60,417 nt of DNA, taken from the NCBI GenBank assembly GCA_019634615.1, contig JAHCAZ010000025.1, positions 1 to 60,417 of the forward strand, in the 5' to 3' direction. The notes under the pieces were generated by a model. That model was given only the letters and a program-made list of their open reading frames with translations, ran no database searches and had not been told where the DNA came from. This document shows, piece after piece, positions 28,280 through 35,737 of this stretch. Numbering within the stretch: the stretch's first letter is position 1; every line of letters begins with the position of its first letter. A program made the translations under genes and the position numbers. The DNA is from Opitutaceae bacterium (lineage in GTDB: Bacteria > Verrucomicrobiota > Verrucomicrobiia > Opitutales > Opitutaceae).

Positions 28280-29242
28280 TCACTGCACCGGCAGAAACTC
28301 CGTGGTCATCGCCCGGTCGACGGTGACCTTGCCCTTGGGTAGCATCTCCAGGTCTTCCATCTGGCGGATCTGCGTGGCGTAGCGTTCGGCGGAGAGACGG
28401 GCGATCTGGTGCACACCGCCGTCGGCGTCGCGGCCGGTGACGAGGCGGCCGTCGATCAGGAGCTGGCGCGAGGCGAGCATGAAGGCGTCGGTGTTGTTGG
28501 CGTTCGCGGCCTTCATGGCGGCGTGGGCCGCGGTCGGGTCGCCCTCGATGTAGTCGCGCCAGCCGCGGATGTAGGCGCGGAGGAAGGCGCGGAGCTGCTC
28601 CGGGTGGGCGGCGGCGAACTTGCGGCTCGTCACCAGCACGGCGTAGGCGCGGAAGCCCGCGTCCCAGGTCGAGAGGAACCGCGGCTCCTTGCCGCCGGCG
28701 GCGACGATGTGGTACGGCTCGGCGATGTAGTAGCCCTGCTGGATCGCCTCCTTGTTGCCGAGAAAGGCGGCGACCGAGAAGTTTTGCGGCACGACATTGA
28801 AGCTGATGCCGTACTTTTTCTTCAGGAACGGCAGGAAGGCCCACTCGGGGCGGGCGATGAGGGTCTTGCCGTCGAGGTCGGAGAAATCGCGCACCGCGCT
28901 GTCGGCGTTGACGAGCAGGCCCGAGGGGTCGTCCTGGAACACCGCGGCAAACTGCACGAGCGGGAGACCCTCGGCCTGCTGCAGGAGGGTGTTGGTGCTG
29001 TCAGCCTGGCCGATGTCGGCCTGGCCGGTGGCGACCTTGGGCAGGACGAAGGCGTTGGGCCCGCCGGGGATGATGGTCACGTCGAGGTTTTCCTCGGCAA
29101 AGTAACCCTTGGCCTGCGCCTGGTAGAACCCGCCGTGCTCGGGTTCGGCGACCCAGTCGAGCTGGACCGTAAGCTTGAACGGCTCGGCCGCGAGCGAGGT
29201 GGCGGCGAGGAGGAGGAGAGCGGCGAGGCGGGGTGCGATCAT
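28280..29242 (-). CDS. ABC transporter substrate-binding protein, NMT1/THI5 family
   Basis: Periplasmic binding protein with a Sec signal peptide (RLAALLLLAATSLAAEP). The start of the mature protein, LTVQLDWVAEPEHGGFYQAQ, is the NMT1/THI5 signature, in which the substrate is often a thiamine pyrimidine precursor, but related sulfonate and nitrate binders look alike. The 320-residue length is normal. It is the last gene of a three-gene ABC set (ATPase, permease, binding protein), separated from the permease gene by a family B REP palindrome (29268-29345). No thiamine riboswitch was recognised upstream, so the substrate stays open. Confidence 0.85.
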   Translation of the reverse strand: MIAPRLAALLLLAATSLAAEPFKLTVQLDWVAEPEHGGFYQAQAKGYFAEENLDVTIIPGGPNAFVLPKVATGQADIGQADSTNTLLQQAEGLPLVQFAAVFQDDPSGLLVNADSAVRDFSDLDGKTLIARPEWAFLPFLKKKYGISFNVVPQNFSVAAFLGNKEAIQQGYYIAEPYHIVAAGGKEPRFLSTWDAGFRAYAVLVTSRKFAAAHPEQLRAFLRAYIRGWRDYIEGDPTAAHAAMKAANANNTDAFMLASRQLLIDGRLVTGRDADGGVHQIARLSAERYATQIRQMEDLEMLPKGKVTVDRAMTTEFLPVQ

Positions 29243-29267
29243 GGTGTGGATGTGGAAGTGGGTTTGT

Positions 29268-29345
29268 GGGTAGCGCCCGGCCTCCGGACGGGCGGTTCGG
29301 CGTGCGCGGGCCAAACGCGGCCCGTCCGGAGGCCGGGCCCTACCC
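29268..29345. repeat. REP-like palindrome, family B, copy 2
   Basis: Long inverted repeat: arms 29268-29292 and 29321-29345 match at 24 of 25 positions, with a 28-base loop (start gggtagcgcccggcctccgg). It is the same repeat type as at 11150-11230. It lies between the permease and the binding-protein gene, inside the ABC operon, where it could adjust the relative amount of the two messages. Confidence 0.8.
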
Positions 29346-29387
29346 AAGGAAGATGTTATGCCACGAGATTCACCTGATGGGGTGTGG

Positions 29388-30179
29388 TTAGGTGTCGGAT
29401 CGGTGGTACGAGTCGTGCCACTTCGAGAGGGACAGCCAGCTGAGGATATGCACGCCGCCGGCAAAGACAAATCCGAGCACACAGGTCACGGCGGCGGTGG
29501 CGAAGAGGGCGGGATACTTGGCCTGGCTGCTGTAGATGATGGCCTGGAAGCCGAGCCCGCCGCCGTCGCCGGCGGAGCTGCCGGCGGTGTAGTCGCCGAC
29601 CAATGCGCCGATGGGCGCCAGCACGGCCGCGATGCGGAGGCCGGTGAAGAAGTACGGCAACGCCGCCGGCACGCGCAGGAGGAAGGTCTCCTGCCAGCGG
29701 TTGGCGCGGTACATGCGGAAAAGCTCGACGAGGTTGCGGTCGGTGGAGATCAGGCCCTGCGTCGTGTTCACCACGAGCGGGAAGAAGCAGATCAGGAAGG
29801 TGATGATGACCACGCTGTTCAGGCCGGCGCCGACCCAGAGGACGAGGATCGGGGCGATGACGATGATCGGCATCATCTGCAGAATCATCAGGTAGGGGTA
29901 GAGGCTCGCGCGGATGAGGTTCGAGAGGGAGAGGATGAGCGCGAGGCCGAAGCTGATGACGACGGCGAAACCGAAACCGAGGACAGCGCCCTTGGTGGTG
30001 TTGAGGGTGGCGCGGCTGAGGGACTCGGAGTTGGCGGCGAGCGCGGCCCAGATCTCGTCGGGGGTCGGCAGGAGGAACTTCATGTCCTCCGACAAGCCGT
30101 GGCGGATCGCATACCAGATGCCGACCATGAGCACGCCGGTGCCGAGCGGGAGGAGGAAATTGAGCAGGCGGCGGGACAT
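29388..30179 (-). CDS. ABC transporter permease, SsuC/TauC/ThiX type
   Basis: A 263-residue inner-membrane permease of the nitrate/sulfonate/taurine/HMP class. Six hydrophobic segments are visible, starting FLLPLGTGVLMVGIWYAI and LGFGFAVVISFGLALILSL. The cytoplasmic EAA loop is ELFRMYRANRWQETFLLRVPAALPYFFTG, with the conserved glycine region for ATPase contact. It starts at 30179, four bases after the ATPase stop, so the two are translated together. The substrate presumably follows the NMT1/THI5-type binding protein encoded downstream. Confidence 0.88.
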   Translation of the reverse strand: MSRRLLNFLLPLGTGVLMVGIWYAIRHGLSEDMKFLLPTPDEIWAALAANSESLSRATLNTTKGAVLGFGFAVVISFGLALILSLSNLIRASLYPYLMILQMMPIIVIAPILVLWVGAGLNSVVIITFLICFFPLVVNTTQGLISTDRNLVELFRMYRANRWQETFLLRVPAALPYFFTGLRIAAVLAPIGALVGDYTAGSSAGDGGGLGFQAIIYSSQAKYPALFATAAVTCVLGFVFAGGVHILSWLSLSKWHDSYHRSDT

Positions 30180-30182
30180 GGC

Positions 30183-30947
30183 TCAGGTGGATTCGACGGA
30201 GCGGAGGAGGCGGGAGACCTCCGACACGAGGTCGTGGTAGGGTCGCGACCGGCGCGTGGCCTCGGTACGCGGGTAGGGGAAGTCGACCTGCACCTCGCGG
30301 TGGATGCGGCCGGGGTTGGCCGACATGACGAATATCCGGTTCGAGAGGAAGACGGCCTCGGCGACGGAGTGGGTGACGAAGAAGGTGGTCCACGCCTGCT
30401 GCTGGCGGATGTCGAGCAGCTCCTCGTTCAGGTGCTCGCGCGTCATCTCGTCGAGGGCGCCGAAGGGCTCGTCGAGCAGGAGGATCTTGGGCTCGAGCGT
30501 GAGGGCGCGGGCGAGGGAGACGCGCATCTTCTGGCCGCCGGAGAGTTGGCGGGGGAAGGCGGATTCGCGGCCGGTGAGGCGGACGAGCTCGAGGGCGCGG
30601 CGGCGGGCGGCGGCGCGCGCCGGGGCGGGGACGCCGCGGAGCTGCTGGGCGACCTCGACGTTGTGGCCGACGTTGAGCCAGGGGAGGAGGGTCGGCTCCT
30701 GAAACACGAAGGCGAGCTCGGCGGCGGCGGCCTCGGGGGTGCGGCCGTCAATCGTCAGGGAGCCGCTGGTGACAGGGCTCAGGCCGGCGATGAGGCGGAG
30801 GATCGTGGATTTGCCGCAGCCGCTGGGGCCGATGAGGCTGATGAAGTCGCCCGGCGCCGCGTCAAAGCAGACGCCGTCAAGCACGACCGGCCCGTCGCCG
30901 TAGCGTTTGACGACGTTGGTGAAGGCGACGATGGGCGGCACCGACAT
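30183..30947 (-). CDS. ABC transporter ATP-binding protein, SsuB/TauB/ThiZ type
   Basis: A 254-residue ATPase. Walker A is GPSGCGKST (about residue 40), the signature LSGGQKMRVSLARAL, Walker B ILLLDEPFGALD, and the H-loop sits in TTFFVTHSVAEAVFL. This is the typical arrangement of nitrate/sulfonate/thiamine-precursor importers. The start MSVPPIVAFTNVVKRYGDGP at 30947 is chosen; the frame extends 120 bases up through a hairpin repeat without homology-like sequence. It is the first gene of the operon. Confidence 0.9.
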   Translation of the reverse strand: MSVPPIVAFTNVVKRYGDGPVVLDGVCFDAAPGDFISLIGPSGCGKSTILRLIAGLSPVTSGSLTIDGRTPEAAAAELAFVFQEPTLLPWLNVGHNVEVAQQLRGVPAPARAAARRRALELVRLTGRESAFPRQLSGGQKMRVSLARALTLEPKILLLDEPFGALDEMTREHLNEELLDIRQQQAWTTFFVTHSVAEAVFLSNRIFVMSANPGRIHREVQVDFPYPRTEATRRSRPYHDLVSEVSRLLRSVEST

Positions 30948-31018
30948 GGATTCGCCAAAGACAACGCGGACCGCCGCAGACGCAAGCTCGGCGGTGGGTT
31001 CCCGCGCGGCGATCTGCT

Positions 31019-31065
31019 GCAGCCGGGGTCGCTGACCCCGGACCGGCCACAGCGAGGCCGGCTGC
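31019..31065. repeat. Compact REP-like double hairpin
   Basis: gcagccgg (31019-31026) pairs with ccggctgc (31058-31065), and inside ccggggtc (31023-31030) pairs with gaccccgg (31034-31041) around GCT. It has the GGTC-N3-GACC core of family A. It lies in the leader of the ABC ATPase gene, between it and the next upstream gene. Confidence 0.65.
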
Positions 31066-31073
31066 AACCAAGC

Positions 31074-31613
31074 CTAGGCGACGGGCGCGCGCTCGGCCGG
31101 CACGGCGAAGCGGAACAGCGCGGCGGAGGCGGCGAAGAGCAGGGCGAACACGGTGTTCAGGCCGAAGACGAGCCAGGGAATGTCGGATTGCCAGATGATG
31201 AGCGCGAAGAGCGGAACGAGAAGCTGGGCGAAGGCCATGGCGTAGAGGGTCAGGGCCATGCCGTGGGCGCGGAAGCGGGTGACGGTGGCGCCGACGACGC
31301 CGATGAGGAGCACGCCGAGATAGAGGAGGTTGGCGGGGTTGCCCTCGTCGCCGATGAAACCGACGGCGAGATTGCCCCAGACGAGGAGCAGGGCCGTCGC
31401 AACCCCGAGGCCGGCGGCGGCGCGGTAGGCGAGGTGGCCGGTCCGGTGGGTCACGAGCTTGTAGGCGAAGCCGGCGCCGGCGAGGAGGACCCAGGCGGCG
31501 ATGATGTCGCCGGCGGTCCAGTTCACCTCAGAGGTGAACTGCATGGCCACGAGGGGCACGAGCAGGAGGGCGGCGGGGATGAGGGTGATGAGGGCGAAGT
31601 CGCGGATGCGCAT
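31074..31613 (-). CDS. Multi-helix membrane protein of unknown function
   Basis: A 179-residue, very hydrophobic protein with about six transmembrane segments (examples ALITLIPAALLLVPLVAM and WLVFGLNTVFALLFAASAAL) and short loops. No motif with a known function was recognised. It is followed on the same strand by the ABC transporter genes, but with a hairpin repeat between, so co-transcription is uncertain. Upstream it is separated from the hydrolase gene by about 125 bases with no recognised feature. Confidence 0.65.
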   Translation of the reverse strand: MRIRDFALITLIPAALLLVPLVAMQFTSEVNWTAGDIIAAWVLLAGAGFAYKLVTHRTGHLAYRAAAGLGVATALLLVWGNLAVGFIGDEGNPANLLYLGVLLIGVVGATVTRFRAHGMALTLYAMAFAQLLVPLFALIIWQSDIPWLVFGLNTVFALLFAASAALFRFAVPAERAPVA

Positions 31614-31739
31614 GGTGCCGGCAGGTTAGCGGGCGATTGTGAAGGGATGATGAAGGCGGGATGAAATCGGAAGGGGAGCCTTGGAAACCGCGAAGGGCGC
31701 GAAGAGACGCGAAGGGATCGTCGCGGCTGGGTCGGACTC

Positions 31740-32480
31740 CTACCGGGTGTTGCCTGTGGCTGGTTCGGGGGCCGGGGCGGCGAATTTCCCGGTGGCGAGA
31801 AACCGCAGCGTGGCGGCGATCACGGCTTCGTCGGTCATCATCAAGGGGTGCGTCACCGGCAGGACCAGGTGGTCCTTCATGCCGACGACCTTGGTGCGCT
31901 CGATCGAGACTTTGCCGTCGTCGGGTCCGTCGATCATCAGGCTGTTGATCCCGTTGATCGAGCGGCTGCCCGCGATCACGCCGAGTTCGAAAGCAACGGG
32001 GCCGAGGCTGTTGGGCGTCGCGTCGGGTCCGGTGCCGAGTTCCTGGCCGGCCGGACCGTTGATAAACTTGAAGAGACGCCAATGGCCGATGCGGTCGACG
32101 ACCTCGCTGCCCTGGTTGGGCGGCCCCAGCATCACGACGCGCCCGAGATGCGGCAGCGGGTGTCGCGCGACGTACGACCGCAGGAGGATGCCGCCCAGCG
32201 AGTGGGTGACGAAATGGATCCGGGTGCAATCCTGCAGCCGCGGGTCGGCGAGGGCGGCGGCGAGGGCCTCGTCGGCCAGGCGCTCGATGCTGGCGGACCG
32301 CGAGGGATAACCGAGGTTCACCACGACGAACCCGGCGCGGGTCAGCTCCGCCTCGAGTTTTCCCAGACTGCGCGGGCTGCGCGCCAATCCGTGCAAAAGC
32401 ACCACGCCTTCAGTCGCGGCGGCCGGTTGGGCGAGGACCGCGGCAAGGGCGAGTACGAGGAGCGGCACGAGGCGGCGCAT
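31740..32480 (-). CDS. Secreted alpha/beta-hydrolase, lipase-like
   Basis: A 246-residue protein with a signal peptide (LVPLLVLALAAVLAQPAAA). The oxyanion-hole motif VVLLHGLARSPRSL follows near residue 27, and the nucleophile elbow is FVTHSLGGILLRSY (Ser about residue 95, in GxSxG form as THSLGG). The order is that of small triacylglycerol lipases/PGAP1-like esterases. The catalytic His is probably in LPVTHPLMM near the C terminus. It starts at ATG 32480 (MRRLVPLL); an ATG 21 bases upstream is possible. The genomic setting gives no substrate hint. Confidence 0.8.
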   Translation of the reverse strand: MRRLVPLLVLALAAVLAQPAAATEGVVLLHGLARSPRSLGKLEAELTRAGFVVVNLGYPSRSASIERLADEALAAALADPRLQDCTRIHFVTHSLGGILLRSYVARHPLPHLGRVVMLGPPNQGSEVVDRIGHWRLFKFINGPAGQELGTGPDATPNSLGPVAFELGVIAGSRSINGINSLMIDGPDDGKVSIERTKVVGMKDHLVLPVTHPLMMTDEAVIAATLRFLATGKFAAPAPEPATGNTR

Positions 32481-32532
32481 GGTCGGAAGCCGTTGAACCA
32501 CGAAGGGACCCGAACGGTCACAAATACTCTCG

Positions 32533-32763
32533 CTATGACTTCGCCGAATCGCCCGCCCGCGCTTTGGCCTGCGCGCGGTATTCCGGTGTCAGCATGCCGG
32601 CAAAGCCCCAGTTCTCGGGTTCCACCTCGTCGATGACGATGTGGATGTGTTCCGGACGCTTGTTCAGCGTCGTCACGAGCGTTTGGGTGATGTCGGCGAC
32701 GATCTTCCGCTTCTGGGCGGGGGTGACGCCGTCCTTGGTGATTTTGACGTTTACGTAAGGCAT
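32533..32763 (-). CDS. 4-oxalocrotonate tautomerase family enzyme
   Basis: A 76-residue protein with the family layout: catalytic Pro directly after the initiator (MPYVNVKITKDGVTPAQKRK), a beta-alpha-beta fold, and the conserved IHIVIDEVEPENWGFAG segment. These tautomerases use the N-terminal proline as a base on enol/keto substrates in aromatic breakdown or detoxification. The substrate here is unknown. Its start is four bases after the stop of the DUF2200 gene, so the two form a small operon. Confidence 0.88.
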   Translation of the reverse strand: MPYVNVKITKDGVTPAQKRKIVADITQTLVTTLNKRPEHIHIVIDEVEPENWGFAGMLTPEYRAQAKARAGDSAKS

Positions 32764-32767
32764 GGAT

Positions 32768-33121
32768 TCAGGAGCGGAGAATCTTCTCCATCGCCCTTCC
32801 CTTGGCCAGCTCGTCGACCAGTTTGTCGAGGGTGCGGATCTCCCGCATGATCGGGTCGGCGATGTCCTCGACGCGCACGCCGCAGACCACGCCGGTGATC
32901 AGCTTCCGGACCGGATTGGGTCTGGGCGCCGCCTTGAAGAAGGTTTCAAAGTCGGTCCCCTTGCGCAGCTGCGCGTCCAACTGCCGCTGCGTATATCCCG
33001 TCAGCCAGCGGATGATGGCATCGACCTCGGCCTGGGTACGGCCCTTATTCTCGGCCTTCGCGATGTATAAGGGGTAGACGCTGGCGACGCTGATGGCGAA
33101 GATACGGTGTTTGGTCGCCAC
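32768..33121 (-). CDS. DUF2200 family protein
   Basis: A 117-residue protein of the DUF2200 family: it opens [20 protein letters not shown] and carries the family motif [17 protein letters not shown] in the first half. The C-terminal half ([20 protein letters not shown]) is also typical. No enzymatic role is known. It is the upstream gene of a pair with the tautomerase. From here rightwards the GC content falls. Confidence 0.85.
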   Translation of the reverse strand: MATKHRIFAISVASVYPLYIAKAENKGRTQAEVDAIIRWLTGYTQRQLDAQLRKGTDFETFFKAAPRPNPVRKLITGVVCGVRVEDIADPIMREIRTLDKLVDELAKGRAMEKILRS

Positions 33122-33163
33122 GGGGTGGGGTGTGGTTGGGCGGCAGAGAGTATGAGCGGTCGG

Positions 33164-33547
33164 TCAGCGGATGAAAAATCCGCCGACCTTGCCGTCCTTC
33201 GTGCTGAGGCTGGCCAGTGCGTCGTCGGTTCCGTCCTTGAAGCTGAGTTTCCACAACGTCACATGGTAGCCGCGTTGCCGGAGCTCGCCGAGGTAGGCGA
33301 TCTCGTACCCGGCCTTGAGTCTCGGCCCCAGTTGCGCCGCCACGGTCGCGAACTGTTCCGGGGTCATCTTGCGAAACCCGGATTCGCCATCGGCGACGAA
33401 CGTCGCGTGGTCGGCGACCTCGATCGCCTTGATGAGCCGTGCACACAGTTCCGCATCGGCCTTGGCGGGTTCACCCGCGGCGTGAATCGGCACGAGTCCG
33501 CAAAGCAGGGTGCCGATGATGAGGGTCTTGAGCAGTTCGGTTTTCAT
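33164..33547 (-). CDS. Small secreted protein of unknown function
   Basis: A 127-residue protein starting MKTELLKTLIIGTLLCGLVP, a clear signal peptide ending near HAAG, then a helical domain (AELCARLIKAIEVADHATFV) and a beta-rich C-terminal domain (GYHVTLWKLSFKDGTDDALA). The ATG at 33547 is the natural start, because a signal peptide in mid-protein would make no sense. As the bases stand, the upstream VOC gene reads into it in the same frame without a stop, see the VOC entry. Function unknown; the C-terminal half is compatible with an NTF2-like fold. Confidence 0.6.
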   Translation of the reverse strand: MKTELLKTLIIGTLLCGLVPIHAAGEPAKADAELCARLIKAIEVADHATFVADGESGFRKMTPEQFATVAAQLGPRLKAGYEIAYLGELRQRGYHVTLWKLSFKDGTDDALASLSTKDGKVGGFFIR

Positions 33548-33563
33548 GATTTGTGGGAATCGG

Positions 33564-33925
33564 TTACTTGCCGGGTTTTTTGTTTCACAACCGAACGAGA
33601 GATGATTGCCGTCCGGATCGACCGTCATGAAGTCTCTCATTCCGTAGGGATAATCGCGTGGCGCAGACTTCACGACCGCGCCTTTTCGGTTGATCGCGGC
33701 AAAGTAGGTGTCCACCTCGTCGCAGAACAGGTAAATGGTTCCTCCGCCGACAGGTCTCTGGTGGACGCTGTGACCGCAGAGGTGAATGTAGGCATCGCCA
33801 AACTTCACGCCGGCGTAGTCGCCGAAGCGGAAATCCTCGGAAAACCCGAGGACTTCAGTGTAGTATCGGACCGCCGCATCGACGCTCGCAACCTGGAACA
33901 CCGTGGCGGCACTATGTGGTTTCAT
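33564..33925 (-). pseudogene. Glyoxalase/bleomycin-resistance (VOC) protein with apparent frameshift near its end
   Basis: VOC-superfamily protein: ATVFQVASVDAAVRYYTEVL, FGDAYIHLCGH and the C-terminal metal-ligand region FMTVDPDGNHLSFGCE are all in place, about 120 residues from ATG 33925. As written, the frame runs on through a run of six A (minus strand; 33581-33576) into the next gene, making a 253-residue fusion with an internal signal peptide. If the run had seven A the protein would end in ETKKPGK at the TAA at 33566-33564. I therefore read this as a one-base loss or a sequencing error; slippage on the A-run is also possible. A metal-dependent role such as antibiotic binding or isomerisation is typical, but not specific. 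Confidence 0.6.
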
Positions 33926-34039
33926 GGGTCCTTGCCGATCGATTAGGCGATATTGGCGGGGCCAAAGTTCGTTAATTCCGGGGGACGTAGTCTGTCCCGA
34001 TCGCATCGAGGTCGTCGAGCCCCATGATGGGTGAATACA

Positions 34040-34375
34040 TCACGCTCTTTCGGTCACTCGACCGGTCGTAATCATAGTAGATTTGGGATTCCAGAGACGG
34101 TGCGCCATCACATCATCGCCGAAACCGGCGGCGACCAGCGTGTCTCGCCAATCGCGATTCGCCCCTTCGATTTCGCGGACCAGCCTCTTCAAGTCGCCGT
34201 CTGCAAGCTTGAGCACCGCAAACCGGATTCGATCCCAGAAATCGTCCGATGCGCGACTGGTCAGTGGCAGCGAGTCTCCGCACTGCTCGATCAGCAAGCG
34301 AGCGACGCGATCCCTTTCTTTTTCGGAGAACATCGCCTCAATCCTCGCCTGGGTCGCCGTGCTCAATGGGATCAT
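34040..34375 (-). CDS. Hypothetical protein, 111 residues
   Basis: A soluble, helical 111-residue protein (TATQARIEAMFSEKERDRVA; RIRFAVLKLADGDLKRLVRE; NRDWRDTLVAAGFGDDVMAH). No family recognised. The even spacing of helices and its ATG start support a real gene, although GC is lower than in the neighbouring core genes. It lies in the presumed acquired segment, with no functional context. The C-terminal stretch, STMITTGRVTERA, is short and unassigned. Confidence 0.5.
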   Translation of the reverse strand: MIPLSTATQARIEAMFSEKERDRVARLLIEQCGDSLPLTSRASDDFWDRIRFAVLKLADGDLKRLVREIEGANRDWRDTLVAAGFGDDVMAHRLWNPKSTMITTGRVTERA

Positions 34376-34599
34376 GTTTCTAGTGCTAACGACTCAAGGT
34401 CAGCCACGCGGGCCGAGCGAGGACGGATTTGTCGACAAGGACGAATTTCCCGAAGCCCGACGGTTGCCCGCTTTGCGCAGCGGCGGCTGTCTGTGCCGCC
34501 CGGATCAGCTCCTTCTGGCTTGGTCATAACGGCTGGCCCTATCGATTTATGAACACGACGGCCAGGATTGCAGCAGCAAGACAAATGATTGAGCGATCG

Positions 34600-34774
34600 C
34601 TACGGGGTCAGGCTTCAATTTCTTAATCTCGGGATTTGCTGATTCGGCCTCTACATCATTTGCCGTAGTCGACGTGCCAAATTCTGTCTGTATTAGGGTT
34701 CTTGAATACGTCATTCGATGTAACTCCGGCGCGCATCGCGCCGCGAATTAAGAAATCGAGGCCTGACCCCGTAG
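34600..34774. mobile_element. MITE-like inverted-repeat element, 175 bp
   Basis: Two 28-base arms, 34600-34627 (starting ctacggggtcaggcttcaat) and 34747-34774 (its inverted copy), match at 26 of 28 positions and enclose 119 bases with no convincing gene. The element has no transposase. The ggggtcaggc core ends look like those of sequences moved by REP-associated or IS-related transposases. It lies in the low-GC region. Confidence 0.6.
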
Positions 34775-34839
34775 CCAACTCCGGTCGTAGTCTTGCCACT
34801 TTGCGGAAATCTCGAGTCTGCCGGTTCAGGATAGGGGAT

Positions 34840-34995
34840 ATGGATTGCATGAAGGTTATCGGGGCTTCAGCCTATTTATTTGTACTTCTTGTCGGAGGCA
34901 CGTCTGACAACGCCCCCGTCAGATTCTATCGAAGATCTGTGGAACTCAATCCTCCCAACCAATCTCCGCAGGCAACGCGAATGACGGATGGCTGA
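34840..34995 (+). CDS. Possible small gene, 51 residues, ending inside an attC-like site
   Basis: From ATG 34840 (an inner ATG at 34849 is the alternative) it encodes a hydrophobic N-terminal stretch (VIGASAYLFVLLVGG) and a polar tail. The last residues, LNPPNQSPQATRMTDG, are read from the attC-like site, as is common for cassette genes whose frame ends within attC. An aggggat purine stretch precedes the ATG. It may be real or the 3' remnant of a cassette. Confidence 0.35.
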   Translation: MDCMKVIGASAYLFVLLVGGTSDNAPVRFYRRSVELNPPNQSPQATRMTDG

Positions 34996-35009
34996 TATCA
35001 ACGTTGGGC
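34953..35009 (+). other. attC-like (integron recombination) site
   Basis: tcccaac (34953-34959) and gttgggc (35003-35009) form an inverted pair that fits the attC core-site consensus (R'' RYYYAAC-like apart from its first base, R' GTTRRRY), separated by 43 bases, within which tccg (34965-34968) and cgga (34985-34988) can pair. The next gene begins 8 bases after the GTTGGGC core, the usual cassette spacing. No integrase gene is in the window. Confidence 0.45.
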
Positions 35010-35016
35010 GACGCAG

Positions 35017-35553
35017 ATGACTCTCTGGCGAATCAAAGATGGAATTCCGAGCATCGCAGATGCGTTGCTCGTGGCGGGTGGAATGATTTGCGGCATCGGC
35101 ATCTTCGTTCCATTGTCTGACCGCATCCTAGATTATTTTGAGCCCCGCGGGCTCCTTGTTCTGGGCTACGCCGTTCTCCTTGTGATCGGGATGGGCGTGG
35201 GTGGGCTGGGTTTCTGGGCATTCATCCGCAATCAGAAGAAGATTAGAGAAGAGATTCGCATCCCCAGACTTGTGTTCGCATTTGCTGCTCCACCGCTGAT
35301 TCTCCTGTTCCATTCCATCCTCCTGCCTGTCTTCTGGCGTCCATGGGAGAATCACAGCACCGAGGCATTGGACCAGGCATGGAGGAATCTTGGCGTCAGC
35401 CTTATCCTCGTATTCGCTTGGCTCTATGTGTTCATGGTCAAAGCGGCGATACGATACCCAGCACGGACCACGATCATTGCGCTGTGGTTCAATGTCGGAC
35501 TTGGCGCGGTCGGAGTAGCTGCGAAGATCGCAGCCCTGTTGTCGAAGAAATAA
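35017..35553 (+). CDS. Four-helix membrane protein, putative integron cassette gene
   Basis: A 178-residue membrane protein with four clear hydrophobic segments (SIADALLVAGGMICGIGIFV; LLVLGYAVLLVIGMGVGGLGF; LVFAFAAPPLILLFHSILL; SLILVFAWLYVFMVKAAI) and a basic C terminus. Its ATG is 8 bases after an attC-like core site, and the gene is of lower GC than the core genome, as expected of a cassette. No family or function recognised. No second attC-like site was recognised after its stop; about 180 bases with no gene follow before dnaE2. Confidence 0.55.
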   Translation: MTLWRIKDGIPSIADALLVAGGMICGIGIFVPLSDRILDYFEPRGLLVLGYAVLLVIGMGVGGLGFWAFIRNQKKIREEIRIPRLVFAFAAPPLILLFHSILLPVFWRPWENHSTEALDQAWRNLGVSLILVFAWLYVFMVKAAIRYPARTTIIALWFNVGLGAVGVAAKIAALLSKK

Positions 35554-35737
35554 AGGGCCCAGCTGACAGAGACAAGGCGCGGGAAGTGGCCGTAATTCGC
35601 ATGGCCCAGCCCCGCTCCACATTGCCCCTAAGTTCGGGCCCAGAGGCCAGATGCGAGTGCCCATGTCAGGGCTGCGCCCTGCCATGCCTTTGTGAGTTGG
35701 CTGGCGCTTCGCGGCATGCAGGGGTTTCTAGGGCGAA

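Noticed and set aside
34372..34626. Short frames on both strands around 34.4-34.6 kb
   Set aside because: No homology-like character, overlapping in opposite directions; the space may hold remnants of earlier insertions.
34656..34850. 64-codon minus-strand frame overlapping the MITE-like element
   Set aside because: It runs from flanking sequence into the element and shows no family resemblance; too weak to call.
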